A stretch of DNA of 64,000 nucleotides from Duganella sp. Root1480D1. Lineage in GTDB: Bacteria; Pseudomonadota; Gammaproteobacteria; Burkholderiales; Burkholderiaceae_D. This document shows, one piece after another, positions 43,132 to 51,621 of the stretch. Numbering within the stretch: the first letter of the stretch is position 1; each line of letters begins with the position of its first letter. The notes beneath the pieces were generated by a model. The model was not told the DNA's origin. It worked only from the letters and a program-made list of their open reading frames with translations, and did no database searches. The translations under genes were made by a program, and so were the position numbers. Location of the stretch: the NCBI RefSeq assembly GCF_001427305.1, contig NZ_LMFZ01000048.1, positions 187,355 to 251,354 on the forward strand, written 5' to 3'.

Positions 43132-45636
43132 ATGCGTTGCGCAATCCTCGGCCTGGTTGGCGGCGTGGCGTGGCTCCAGGCGCAGGCGGTTTTGCCAGGA
43201 GCAAATGCCCAAATAGCCTGCGCACTCGGTGCGGCGCTGGCCGCCTTGGGCTGCTTTGCAGCCGCGCGGGTTGCGTGGCGCCCGGCCCTCGCTACGGTCT
43301 TGCTTCGTGCGGGACTAGCCGCCATCGCCGGAGCTCTGGCAGGTTTCGCCTGGGCCGCCTTCATCGCGCAAGGCATACTGTCTACCGAACTGGCAAAGCC
43401 TGACGAGGGCAGCGACTTCGAAATTGTCGGCACCGTCGACAGCCTGCCAAGCCGGCAGGACGGCAGCATACGCTTCAATTTTGCGGTGGAATCCCCTTCG
43501 CCGGTCCCGCCGCGCATCGTGCTTTCCTGGTATGCCGGGACGCGCGCAGGCAGTGGCGCGCCGCCTCCGGAACTGCTGCCTGGCGAGCGCTGGCGGTTGA
43601 AGGTGCGCCTGCAACGGCCGCATGGCAACGCCAATCCCTATGGATTCGATTACGAATTGTGGCTGCTGGAGCAGGGCATTCGCGCCACCGGCTACGTGCG
43701 GGCCGAGGGGCGCAGCGAGCGTTTGTCCGGCTTCGTGCCGACTGCGCACAATGCGGTTGAGCGCACCCGTTACGCGATTCGCGAGCATATCAACGCTGCG
43801 CTGCCGGAGGCCCGTTATGCAAGCGTGATTGCCGCGCTGGCGATGGGCGACCAGCGGGGGATTTCGCAGCAGGACTGGCAGGTTTTCAGCCGGACGGGGA
43901 TTTCGCACCTGGTCTCGATCTCCGGGCTGCATATCACCATGATCGCCGGGCTCGCTGCGTGGCTGGTCGGCTGGTTGTGGCGCAAATCGTTCTTCGTGCC
44001 GGAATGGCAATTGCCCTTGCTGCTGCCGTCCGCGCGGCTGGCGGCAATTGCGGGCTTCCTGGCGGCGTGGGCGTATGTTGCGCTGGCGGGATTCGGGGTC
44101 CCGGCGCAGCGGACCTTGTACATGCTGGCGGTGGTGGCGCTTGCCGTGTGGCTGGACCGGCTGTCTGCAGTTTCGCACGTGCTGGCGCTGGCGGCCGGCG
44201 TGGTCGTGATCCTCGATCCGTGGGCGGTGATGTGGCCTGGATTCTGGCTATCGTTCGGCGCTGTCGCGGCGATCCTGTATGCGACGGTCGGCAGGATGGC
44301 GCTGGCAGGTGACGCCGCTGCGGTTGCGCTGGCGAGCGCACCGAGGGACCTGTCGCCGGCCGCGATTCCCGCCGCCGCTGCAAGTCCGGGCAGCTGGAGA
44401 AACGCCGCCTGGCTGGCCGGCACGCGCGAAAACCTGCGCCTGGCCGCCGTAACGCAGCTCGCGGTGACGGTCGGCCTTGTACCGCTGACAATGCTGCTTT
44501 TTTCGCAAGTTTCGATCATCAGCCCTGTCGCGAACGCCATTGCCATCCCCGTCGTCAGCCTGCTGGTTACGCCACTTGCGTTGGCAGGCAGCGTGCTGCC
44601 GGACCCGTTGGCGGGGCCGCTGCTGCAATGCTCGCACTGGATGCTGGAAATGCTGCTCGACCTGCTGCAGCGGCTGTCGGCCCAGCCCCTGGCTGTCTGG
44701 ACCGCTCCCACGCCAAGCTGGCCGGTATTCGCCTTCGCCCTGGCGGGAACTGCCTGGATGCTGGCCCCGCGCGGTTGGCCGCTGCGCTGGCTGGGCCTCG
44801 CCTGCTGGTTGCCGCTGCTGTCGGCGCAGCCGGACTGCCCACCGCCTGGCGTGGTCCGCGCAATTGCCTTCGACGTGGGGCAGGGCATGGGCATCCTGAT
44901 CGAAACCAGCAGGCATCGGCTGCTGTACGACACCGGCCCCGCGTACTCACCAGAAACCAACGGCGGCAACCGTGTCATCCTGCCGTACCTGCGGGCGCGT
45001 GGCATCAACTCGCTGGAAGGCATGGTCGTCACCCATAGCGACACCGACCATTCCGGCGGCGCCCTGGCGATCCTGCGCGAGATCCGGACCGGATGGGTGC
45101 TGTCCTCGCTGCCGGATGGCCATCCAATTGCCGCCGCTGCGCCGCAGCACGCGCATTGCGTCGCTGGGCAGGCATGGGAATGGGATGGCATCCGCTTCGA
45201 GATGCTGCACCCCACGGCCGCAAGCTACAGGGACCACAGCCTGAAACCGAATGCGCGCGGCTGCACCTTGCGCATTACGGCGAATACCGGCAGCATGCTG
45301 CTCCCCGCCGACATCGAAGCCCCGCAGGAGGCAGCCCTGGTCGCGGCCATGCCGGAAAAGCTGCGCGCCGGGGTACTCCTCGTGCCGCACCATGGCAGCG
45401 GCACCTCTTCGACGCCGGCGTTCCTGGCCGCGGTGCAGCCGCAGCAGGGGATTTTCCAGCTCGGCTACCGCAACCGCTACCACCATCCGCGTGCCGACGT
45501 GCTGCAACGGTACGTGGAAATCGGGGCCGGCATCTGGCGCACGGACGAACTCGGGGCCATTTCAATCGAAATTGGCGGCGTTCCACAGCTCAGTGCCTAT
45601 CGAAGGCAGCATGCTCGCTACTGGCATGGCCGCTAA
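43132..45636 (+). CDS. comEC: DNA internalization competence protein ComEC/Rec2
   Basis: ComEC forms the inner-membrane channel for transforming single-stranded DNA. The 834 residues show two N-terminal helices, an OB-like periplasmic region (about 95-215), the Competence domain with GDQRGISQQDWQVFSRTGISH then LVSISGLHITMIAG, several helices, and a C-terminal metallo-beta-lactamase domain with VVTHSDTDHSGG, LPADIEAPQE and VPHHGSGTSS. The full-length frame suggests functional natural competence, given other com/pil genes elsewhere. Confidence 0.93.
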   Translation: MRCAILGLVGGVAWLQAQAVLPGANAQIACALGAALAALGCFAAARVAWRPALATVLLRAGLAAIAGALAGFAWAAFIAQGILSTELAKPDEGSDFEIVGTVDSLPSRQDGSIRFNFAVESPSPVPPRIVLSWYAGTRAGSGAPPPELLPGERWRLKVRLQRPHGNANPYGFDYELWLLEQGIRATGYVRAEGRSERLSGFVPTAHNAVERTRYAIREHINAALPEARYASVIAALAMGDQRGISQQDWQVFSRTGISHLVSISGLHITMIAGLAAWLVGWLWRKSFFVPEWQLPLLLPSARLAAIAGFLAAWAYVALAGFGVPAQRTLYMLAVVALAVWLDRLSAVSHVLALAAGVVVILDPWAVMWPGFWLSFGAVAAILYATVGRMALAGDAAAVALASAPRDLSPAAIPAAAASPGSWRNAAWLAGTRENLRLAAVTQLAVTVGLVPLTMLLFSQVSIISPVANAIAIPVVSLLVTPLALAGSVLPDPLAGPLLQCSHWMLEMLLDLLQRLSAQPLAVWTAPTPSWPVFAFALAGTAWMLAPRGWPLRWLGLACWLPLLSAQPDCPPPGVVRAIAFDVGQGMGILIETSRHRLLYDTGPAYSPETNGGNRVILPYLRARGINSLEGMVVTHSDTDHSGGALAILREIRTGWVLSSLPDGHPIAAAAPQHAHCVAGQAWEWDGIRFEMLHPTAASYRDHSLKPNARGCTLRITANTGSMLLPADIEAPQEAALVAAMPEKLRAGVLLVPHHGSGTSSTPAFLAAVQPQQGIFQLGYRNRYHHPRADVLQRYVEIGAGIWRTDELGAISIEIGGVPQLSAYRRQHARYWHGR

Positions 45637-45699
45637 TCCTGAGCGATAATTAGAAGCTTTGTACGAAACACTTGTTGCCATTGCTTTTAGAATAAGTTG

Positions 45700-46539
45700 A
45701 TGACGAAACCGAAAGTCCATTTCGCTCACGCGAACAGTTATCCGGCGGGAACCTACCGCCAATTCTTCGAGTACCTTGGCCGGGATTTCGAAGTGCAGGC
45801 GCTCGACATGCACGGCCATAACCCGCGCTATCCGGTGGAAGACGGCTGGGCCAGGCTGGTCGATGAATTGATCACCGAGCTGGAAGCGCGCTACCAGAAG
45901 GAGCCTGTCATCCTGGTTGGCCACTCCCTGGGCGGCCTTCTTAGCCTGATGGCTGCGGCCCAGCGCCCGGAACTGGTGCGCTGCGTGGTGATGCTCGATT
46001 CCCCGGTGGTTGCCGGCTGGCGTGCCAATGTATGGCGCCTGTTCAAGGGCACCCGTTTCTCGGACCGCTATTCCCCGGCGCGCTTTTCGGTCAAGCGCCG
46101 CAACGTCTGGGCCAGCCACAAGGAAGCGCTGCGCCACTTCGCCAGCAAGGAAATGTTCGGCGCCTGGGCGCCGGGCGTCCTGCTGGACTACCTCGAGCAC
46201 GGCCTGGTCGAACATCCGGAAGGGGTGCAATTGCGCTTCAGCCGCGAAACCGAAACGGCCATCTATCGCAGCCTGCCGCACCATATCGGCACGCTGGTGA
46301 AGGGCCAGTTCCCGGTGCCAGTCGGCTATGTGGCGGGCGATAACTCGATGGAGAACCGCCAGGCAGGCCTGGAACACACCCGCAAGCTGGTGGGGCGCAA
46401 TTTCCGCATGATGCGCGGCTCCCACCTGTTCCCGATGGAGATGCCGCGCATTGCGGCGGAAATGACACGTGATTTGATCCGCCAGATGCTGGGGAGCGAG
46501 CTCCAGGCCGGCGAAGCGCCCCAGCGCATGCGCGCCTGA
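45700..46539 (+). CDS. Alpha/beta hydrolase
   Basis: A 279-residue cytosolic alpha/beta hydrolase. The nucleophile elbow VGHSLGGLLSLMAAA and a late His in RGSHLFPMEMP are visible, and the acid is probably Asp in VAGDNSMENRQ. No lid or signal peptide is seen. The substrate is unknown. ATG 45700 is preferred over the adjacent TTG at 45697. It lies 63 bases after comEC with its own short leader. Confidence 0.87.
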   Translation: MTKPKVHFAHANSYPAGTYRQFFEYLGRDFEVQALDMHGHNPRYPVEDGWARLVDELITELEARYQKEPVILVGHSLGGLLSLMAAAQRPELVRCVVMLDSPVVAGWRANVWRLFKGTRFSDRYSPARFSVKRRNVWASHKEALRHFASKEMFGAWAPGVLLDYLEHGLVEHPEGVQLRFSRETETAIYRSLPHHIGTLVKGQFPVPVGYVAGDNSMENRQAGLEHTRKLVGRNFRMMRGSHLFPMEMPRIAAEMTRDLIRQMLGSELQAGEAPQRMRA

Positions 46540-46580
46540 TGTAAAATCCGCACCATTATTTAAACCAGAAAGCACCTGCG

Positions 46581-47147
46581 ATGACGATTAAAAGCGACAA
46601 ATGGATACGCCGCATGGCGGAACAACACGGCATGATCGAGCCGTATGAGCCCGGCCAGGTACGCGCCGTGGACGGCCGCAAGGTGATTTCCTACGGCACG
46701 TCTTCCTACGGCTACGACATTCGCTGCGCTGACGAATTCAAGGTCTTCACCAACATCAACAGCACCATCGTCGACCCGAAGAACTTCGATTCCAATTCCT
46801 TCGTCGACATCAAGAGCGACGTCTGCATCATTCCTCCGAATTCCTTCGCACTGGCCCGCACCATCGAATACTTCCGTATTCCACGCAATGTGCTGACCGT
46901 TTGCCTGGGCAAGTCGACTTACGCGCGTTGCGGCATCATCGTCAACGTGACCCCGTTCGAGCCCGAGTGGGAAGGTTATGTGACCCTGGAGTTCTCGAAC
47001 ACCACCCCGCTGCCCGCCAAGATCTACGCTGGCGAAGGCTGCGCCCAGGTGTTGTTCTTCGAAAGCGATGAAGTCTGCGAAACCTCGTACAAAGACCGCA
47101 ACGGCAAGTACCAGGGCCAGCACGGCGTGACCCTGCCAAAGGCTTAA
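46581..47147 (+). CDS. dcd: dCTP deaminase
   Basis: Dcd deaminates dCTP to dUTP for thymidylate synthesis. The 188-residue homotrimeric-type protein has [24 protein letters not shown], here noted in two parts: the Ser/Arg site GKSTYAR and the catalytic Glu in TPFEPEWEG. The C-terminal nucleotide-closing tail [13 protein letters not shown] is complete. AGAAAG precedes the ATG. It converges with cpxA, 3 bases between stops. Confidence 0.96.
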   Translation: MTIKSDKWIRRMAEQHGMIEPYEPGQVRAVDGRKVISYGTSSYGYDIRCADEFKVFTNINSTIVDPKNFDSNSFVDIKSDVCIIPPNSFALARTIEYFRIPRNVLTVCLGKSTYARCGIIVNVTPFEPEWEGYVTLEFSNTTPLPAKIYAGEGCAQVLFFESDEVCETSYKDRNGKYQGQHGVTLPKA

Positions 47148-47150
47148 GCG

Positions 47151-48758
47151 TCAGGCGCTGGCCAGCGGGAGCGAAAGCTCCACACAAAGCCCGCCGCCAG
47201 TTCGATTGGCGGCGGCGATGCGGCCACCGTGCTGCTGCACCACCTGCTGGGCGATTGCCAGGCCCAGTCCATGCCCGTCCACATCCTTTTCCGTGTTGCT
47301 GCTGCGGTAGAAGGGCTGGAAAATCTTCCCCAAGTCGTCCTGTGCTACGCCAGGGCCGCTGTCCATTACACGGATGCGGATGAAGCGCGCGTCGAGCACG
47401 GTTTCCACGTCGACCTTGCCGCCGGCGGGACTGTGCTTGATGGCGTTGCGGATCACGTTTTCGATGGCCCGTGCCAGCAGCTCCGGCTGGCCGTTGACCT
47501 GCGCGTCGGCGCTGCTGCTGAATGCGACTTCGCGGCCGTTGGTGGCGGCTTCGAATCTGGCATCCTGCAGGATGTCGTCGAGCAGTTCTCCAATGCTGAA
47601 GTCCTGCCTGGGCGCATCGAAGGCGCCGGCTTCAAGGCGGGACAGCGTGAGCAACTCACCAACCAGTTTGTCCATGCGCACGCTTTCGCGTTCGATCCGC
47701 TCCATCGAGGCTGCTGCCTTTTCGGGCTGCTGGTGGGCCAGGCCGATGGCTGCCTGCAAACGGGCCAATGGCGAGCGCAGTTCGTGCGAGACGTCGTGCA
47801 GCAGGTTCTTTTGACCGTCCAGCAAGCTGCGCAGGCGGCCTGTCATGCGATCGAAGTCGCGGCCCAGCGTCGTGAGTTCGTCGCCGCCGGCCCGTGGCTT
47901 TGCGGTGAAACGCGGGGCAAGGTCGCCGCTGGCTGCGGCGTCGAAGGCCTGCCGCAACTCACGGATTGGACGCGCGAAATACCACGCAAGCAGGGCTGCG
48001 AACAGCAGGCTTGCCAGCACCGCGGCGCCAATCGGGATGAAGGGCGTCAATGGGCGGAAGCGCGGCGGTGGGCCACCGGGCTCGACGCGGCCGGGGTCGG
48101 GGCCGGCGCCCGGAGCGGGGCCGGGGCCTGGACCCGTTAAGGCGCGCGCATCGTTGCCGGATGGCGGTGGGGGCGGGTGCGTGCCCGCAGCGTCCATGCG
48201 GGGAGCCAGGCCAGGATCGCGAGTGTTGCCGGGCCCGTCAAGCAGCGGCGCCGGAGGGCGACGGCTTTCCTGGCGGCGGAAGGCGCGCGGATCGAGGCCG
48301 GGGATGCCCGATCCTGCAAGCAGGGCACGGGAATCCGGCGCTTCGAGCGCGCCCTGGTGGCGGCGGGAAGGCAGGAACAGCAGGTAACGCTGGCCGTTTG
48401 GCGCAGTGACCTGGCGCACGCCGCGCGGGTCGGGGCTGGCCAGCATCTTTTGCGCCTCCGACAGCATGCTCGGGGTTGCGATGCGTCCCAACAGCTCCTT
48501 GCCGTCGTCGCCGACCGCATACACGCGGTGCCGCGGCATATTTTCCAGTAGCTGGCGCAGGCCGTCGGTGCCGCCGAAGGCCAGTGTGGCTGCGGCCGAT
48601 TCAATCGACATTTCCGCCGGCGGGCCGGTCTCGATATCGGAGGGACGCGCTTCAGTAGCGGCGCGCGCCTTGAGCCATACCGCGCCGCCAATCGCTGCGG
48701 TTGCCGCTACCTGGGCGAGCAGGATCGAAAAGAAGAACTTCCAGAACAGGCGGCCCAC
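47151..48758 (-). CDS. cpxA: CpxA-like sensor histidine kinase
   Basis: A 535-residue membrane kinase. Helix 1 is at about 8-30, followed by a periplasmic domain (31-235) that ends in a striking Pro/Gly-rich stretch (about 160-225). Helix 2 is at about 236-260, then HAMP, the H-box HDVSHELRSPLARLQ, the N-box ENVIRNAIKHSP, and the G-boxes DSGPGVAQDD and GHGLGLAIAQQ. The CpxA assignment rests on its CpxR-like partner and the CpxR boxes 49488-49523. It starts 3 bases after cpxR. Confidence 0.85.
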   Translation of the reverse strand: MGRLFWKFFFSILLAQVAATAAIGGAVWLKARAATEARPSDIETGPPAEMSIESAAATLAFGGTDGLRQLLENMPRHRVYAVGDDGKELLGRIATPSMLSEAQKMLASPDPRGVRQVTAPNGQRYLLFLPSRRHQGALEAPDSRALLAGSGIPGLDPRAFRRQESRRPPAPLLDGPGNTRDPGLAPRMDAAGTHPPPPPSGNDARALTGPGPGPAPGAGPDPGRVEPGGPPPRFRPLTPFIPIGAAVLASLLFAALLAWYFARPIRELRQAFDAAASGDLAPRFTAKPRAGGDELTTLGRDFDRMTGRLRSLLDGQKNLLHDVSHELRSPLARLQAAIGLAHQQPEKAAASMERIERESVRMDKLVGELLTLSRLEAGAFDAPRQDFSIGELLDDILQDARFEAATNGREVAFSSSADAQVNGQPELLARAIENVIRNAIKHSPAGGKVDVETVLDARFIRIRVMDSGPGVAQDDLGKIFQPFYRSSNTEKDVDGHGLGLAIAQQVVQQHGGRIAAANRTGGGLCVELSLPLASA

Positions 48759-48761
48759 GGC

Positions 48762-49445
48762 TTACTCCCGAATCAACTGGTAACCCAGGCGGTATACGGT
48801 CTGCAGGCACGAGCGTCCGTCCGAGATGGCGCCCAGCTTGTGGCGCAAGCTGCTCATATGCACGTCGATATTGCGGTCGAAGCGCGCCATCGGGCGCCCC
48901 AGCCCCTGCTCGGACAGTACGTTCTTGCTGACCGGCTTGCCCGCATTGCGCGCCAATACCTCGAGCAGGTTGAATTCAGTGCTGGTCAGTTCCAGCGGCA
49001 TGCCGGCCCAGGCGGCGCGGCGCTGTTCCGGCCACATGGTGAGCTGGCCGACCACCAGCGGCCCGCTGCCTGTATCCGGCACCGCTTGCGTGCGGCGCAG
49101 GATGGCGCGAATGCGGGCGGTCAGCTCGCGTGGCGTGCATGGCTTGGTGACGTAATCGTCCGCACCCAGTTCCAGGCCGACAATGCGGTCGGTATCGTCG
49201 CCGCGTGCGGTCAACATCAGGATCGGCATCTGGCTCACGGCGCGGATGCGGCGCAGCGTTTCGAGGCCGTTCATGCGCGGCATCATCACGTCGAGCACTG
49301 CAATGGCGAAAGCCCCCGTCAATGCGGAGGCGGTGCCGGCTTCGCCATCGTGGGCGGTGCCGACTTCGAAGCCTTCCTGCTCCAGGTATTCCTGGAACAT
49401 GCCGACCAGCTCGACGTCATCGTCAATCAATAGGACCTTGTTCAT
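48762..49445 (-). CDS. cpxR: CpxR-like response regulator (OmpR family)
   Basis: A 227-residue regulator starting MNKVLLIDDDVELV, very close to the CpxR N terminus. The receiver has the acid pocket DDD, phospho-Asp in VLDVMMPRMNG, Thr in MLTARG and Lys in YVTKPC. The C-terminal winged helix ends with DIHVSSLRHKLG-like residues and YRLGYQLI. A start three codons earlier (49454) is possible; neither has a clear Shine-Dalgarno. Two GTAAA-N5-GTAAA boxes just upstream imply autoregulation. Confidence 0.9.
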   Translation of the reverse strand: MNKVLLIDDDVELVGMFQEYLEQEGFEVGTAHDGEAGTASALTGAFAIAVLDVMMPRMNGLETLRRIRAVSQMPILMLTARGDDTDRIVGLELGADDYVTKPCTPRELTARIRAILRRTQAVPDTGSGPLVVGQLTMWPEQRRAAWAGMPLELTSTEFNLLEVLARNAGKPVSKNVLSEQGLGRPMARFDRNIDVHMSSLRHKLGAISDGRSCLQTVYRLGYQLIRE

Positions 49446-49487
49446 GGCGCCCATGATAGCAAATCGCCCCTGCCGGGTTGCTCCATC

Positions 49488-49502
49488 TTTACACGTTTTT
49501 AC
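49488..49502 (-). promoter_or_regulatory. CpxR box 1
   Basis: On the minus strand this reads GTAAA-AACGT-GTAAA, a perfect match to the Cpx consensus GTAAA-N5-GTAAA. It lies in the 127-base divergent gap between cpxR and the CpxP-like gene. Confidence 0.88.
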
Positions 49503-49508
49503 CTGCTA

Positions 49509-49523
49509 CTTACGGCGCTTTAC
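49509..49523 (-). promoter_or_regulatory. CpxR box 2
   Basis: GTAAA-GCGCC-GTAAG on the minus strand, one mismatch from consensus, with its start exactly 21 bp (two turns) from box 1. Confidence 0.8.
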
Positions 49524-49572
49524 AGGCTGTAGCCAGAGAATGGAAGCTCACCATCACCACTGGAGATTCACA

Positions 49573-50085
49573 ATGAACAAGAGCAAACTGACCCAGCTCC
49601 TGCTGGCCGCCGCCATGGCATTGCCGCTGCTGGGCCGCGCAGAGGAAGCCATGCCGCCGGATGGCGACCGCCCGCCGCTGGCCGGCCCGCAAGGCGATGG
49701 TCCACGCGGTGAATTCCCGGGCGGCCATCCAGGCGGCCGTGCTGGCGGCCATTTCGGCGCGCCAGGCCTGCCATTCCTGCACGGCCTGGAATTGTCGGAA
49801 AACCAAGAGGACAAGTTGTTCCAACTGATGCACAACCAGGTGCCGTATCTGCGCGAACAGCAGCGTGCCCGCGACAAGGCCATGCGCGCCTTGCATGAAA
49901 TGCGCAATGCCGAGAAATTCGACGACGCAGCTGCCGTCAAGCTGGCGCAAGCCGCGGCGCAGGCGGAAGCCAACCTGACCCTGTCCCACATCCGCACGCA
50001 CCAGAAGGTGCTGGCCCTGTTGACCCCCGAGCAACGCCTCCAAATAACTTTCCGCCAAAAACAGGGAGGCTTCAATGAACGTTAA
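49573..50085 (+). CDS. CpxP/Spy-like periplasmic protein
   Basis: A 170-residue exported protein with a signal peptide (MNKSKLTQLLLAAAMALPLLGRA). A low-complexity Gly/Pro/His segment (about 28-62) is followed by a helical Spy/CpxP-type domain. The LTxxQ motif appears once in LALLTPEQRLQI. In E. coli CpxP represses CpxA and aids degradation of misfolded proteins. The divergent cpxRA pair and the CpxR boxes support an analogous feedback role. GGAG precedes ATG 49573. Confidence 0.82.
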   Translation: MNKSKLTQLLLAAAMALPLLGRAEEAMPPDGDRPPLAGPQGDGPRGEFPGGHPGGRAGGHFGAPGLPFLHGLELSENQEDKLFQLMHNQVPYLREQQRARDKAMRALHEMRNAEKFDDAAAVKLAQAAAQAEANLTLSHIRTHQKVLALLTPEQRLQITFRQKQGGFNER

Positions 50086-50599
50086 TTCGATCAGTTACAG
50101 CAGCTACACCAGCCAGCTTTCCAGCAGCGGCACGGAGCAGGCGCGCCAGGCGCCGCCGCCACCGCCACCAGGCCCGCCACCGGGCGAGGGCGGTTTCGTC
50201 AGCGCTATCGGTTCTGCGCTTGAATCGTTGGGAGTGACCGATGTCGCCTCCAGCGACAAGGAAAGCGCCGCGTCTTCGCTGGGCAGCTTCCTGCAGGAGC
50301 TCATGACTTCCCTGCATGCGCAGGGTGCAGCCAAGGGCGCGCAGGAAGACCGTGTTAGCGGCTCTGGAGGTCCGGGCCGGCTGGCGGAAGACTTGCAAAG
50401 CCTGATCTCCTCGCTGCAAGGCGATTCGTCGGGCAGCGGCGAAACGTCTTCGCTTGAGTCCTCGTTCTCGTCGCTGCTATCGTCGCTCGGCGCCGACAGC
50501 AGCGAATCCAGGACCAAGCTGACCAGCTTCCTGCAAGCGCTGGCGGACAAGCTGCCGCAAGCGGGCAGCAGCGGCAACCTGATCAACACCACGGCATAA
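50075..50599 (+). CDS. Ser/Pro-rich hypothetical protein
   Basis: A 174-residue protein I do not recognise. It starts MNVNSISYSSYTSQLSSSG, has a polyproline run with Gly at about 26-38, then a helical Ser/Leu/Ala-rich remainder (FLQELMTSLHAQG, DLQSLISSLQGDSS, FLQALADKLPQAG). It has no signal peptide or membrane helix. Its start overlaps the CpxP-like stop by 11 bases, so it belongs to the same Cpx-controlled transcript. A surface, flagellar-hook-length-like or secreted role is possible, with no direct evidence. Confidence 0.7.
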   Translation: MNVNSISYSSYTSQLSSSGTEQARQAPPPPPPGPPPGEGGFVSAIGSALESLGVTDVASSDKESAASSLGSFLQELMTSLHAQGAAKGAQEDRVSGSGGPGRLAEDLQSLISSLQGDSSGSGETSSLESSFSSLLSSLGADSSESRTKLTSFLQALADKLPQAGSSGNLINTTA

Positions 50600-50612
50600 C
50601 AAGGAGAACCCT

Positions 50613-51473
50613 ATGGACGCGCATGACCACGGCCTGGCAGCGGACCTGGAAGCAATGATGAATATGGGCAGCAGCCGCCGTCGCTCGCTGCGATGGCTGC
50701 TGGCCGGCGCGGCCACGCTGCCGCTGGCCGCTTGCGGCGGCGGCTCGGGCAGCAGCAGCACCGATAGCAGCGGCAGCGGCACAGGCACCGTCGGCATGGG
50801 AACCGGTACCACCACCACCACCGGAAGCTGCACCGTCATTCCCGAAGAAACCGGCGGCCCTTATCCAGGCGATGGCACCAACAGCAATGCCAGCGGCATC
50901 GTCAACGTGCTGACGCAAACCGGCGTAGTGCGCAGCGATATCCGCAGCAGCTTCAATGGCGCCAGCGGCACGGCGGCCGGCATTCCGCTCACGATCAAGC
51001 TGAAGATCGTCAACGCCAACAACAGCTGCGGCGCGGCCGGCGAATTCGCTGTCTACCTGTGGCATTGCGATCGTGAAGGCCGCTACTCGCTGTACTCCAG
51101 CGGCGTGACGGACCAGAATTACCTGCGCGGCGTGCAGGGCGCGGACGCCAACGGCGACCTGTCCTTCACCACCATCTTCCCCGGCTGCTACGACGGCCGC
51201 ATGCCGCACGTGCACTTCGAGGTGTATCGCAGCCTGGCGCAAAGCACCAGTGCCTCCAACCGTATCAAGACCTCGCAATTCACCTTCCCGATGGCGACGC
51301 TGAACGAAGTCTATGCCACCACGGGTTACAGCAGTTCCGCAAGCAACTTGTCGCGCATCAGCTACGCTACCGACAATATCTTCAGCGATGGCTATTCACT
51401 GCAGCTTGGCACCATGAGCGGCAATGTCGCCGACGGCTATGTCGTGACCCTGACGGTGGCAGTGGCTGCCTGA
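50613..51473 (+). CDS. Lipoprotein of the intradiol ring-cleavage dioxygenase family
   Basis: A 286-residue protein. The N terminus has RRRSLRWLLAGAATLPLAACGGG, combining a twin-arginine-like motif and a lipobox Cys, then a Ser/Gly/Thr linker (about 38-68). The dioxygenase domain keeps the likely Fe(III) ligands: Tyr in EETGGPYPGDG, Tyr in IFPGCYDGRMP, and His-His in PHVHFEV. This predicts an exported, lipid-anchored enzyme or a binding derivative. It is the third gene of the CpxP-like unit (13 bases after the previous), followed by a terminator. Confidence 0.85.
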   Translation: MDAHDHGLAADLEAMMNMGSSRRRSLRWLLAGAATLPLAACGGGSGSSSTDSSGSGTGTVGMGTGTTTTTGSCTVIPEETGGPYPGDGTNSNASGIVNVLTQTGVVRSDIRSSFNGASGTAAGIPLTIKLKIVNANNSCGAAGEFAVYLWHCDREGRYSLYSSGVTDQNYLRGVQGADANGDLSFTTIFPGCYDGRMPHVHFEVYRSLAQSTSASNRIKTSQFTFPMATLNEVYATTGYSSSASNLSRISYATDNIFSDGYSLQLGTMSGNVADGYVVTLTVAVAA

Positions 51474-51480
51474 TTCACCC

Positions 51481-51502
51481 GGGGCGAAGCCGCTTTCGCC
51501 CC
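51481..51502 (+). terminator. Probable terminator after the dioxygenase gene
   Basis: GGGGCGAA / TTCGCCCC form a perfect 8-bp stem with a 6-base loop, 8 bases after the stop. The T run comes 9 bases later, so termination may be imperfect. The element overlaps the first copy of the direct repeat 51485-51500. Confidence 0.6.
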
Positions 51503-51542
51503 AAATCCCCCTTTTTTCGCCATCACCGAAACGGCTTTCGCC
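51485..51542 (+). promoter_or_regulatory. Candidate enhancer: 16-bp direct repeat with 42-bp period
   Basis: CGAAGCCGCTTTCGCC (51485-51500) and CGAAACGGCTTTCGCC (51527-51542) match at 14 of 16 bases. They are exactly 42 bp apart, four helical turns. They lie 30-100 bp upstream of the sigma-54 promoter, where an AAA+ activator would bind. Confidence 0.55.
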
Positions 51543-51571
51543 GCAACCGGCGCCTGCCCCAGTGGCAGCGC

Positions 51572-51587
51572 TGGCACGCGCCTTGCA
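51572..51587 (+). promoter_or_regulatory. Sigma-54 promoter of the six-gene operon
   Basis: TGGCACG-CGCC-TTGCA is a complete match to the sigma-54 consensus, with GG (51573-51574) and GC (51585-51586) at -24/-12 spacing. The predicted start of transcription is near 51598, giving a leader of about 24 bases to ATG 51622 that carries GGAGAAAG. Confidence 0.9.
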
Positions 51588-51621
51588 CTAATCCTTGCAT
51601 GGTTTAGGCATTGGAGAAAGC

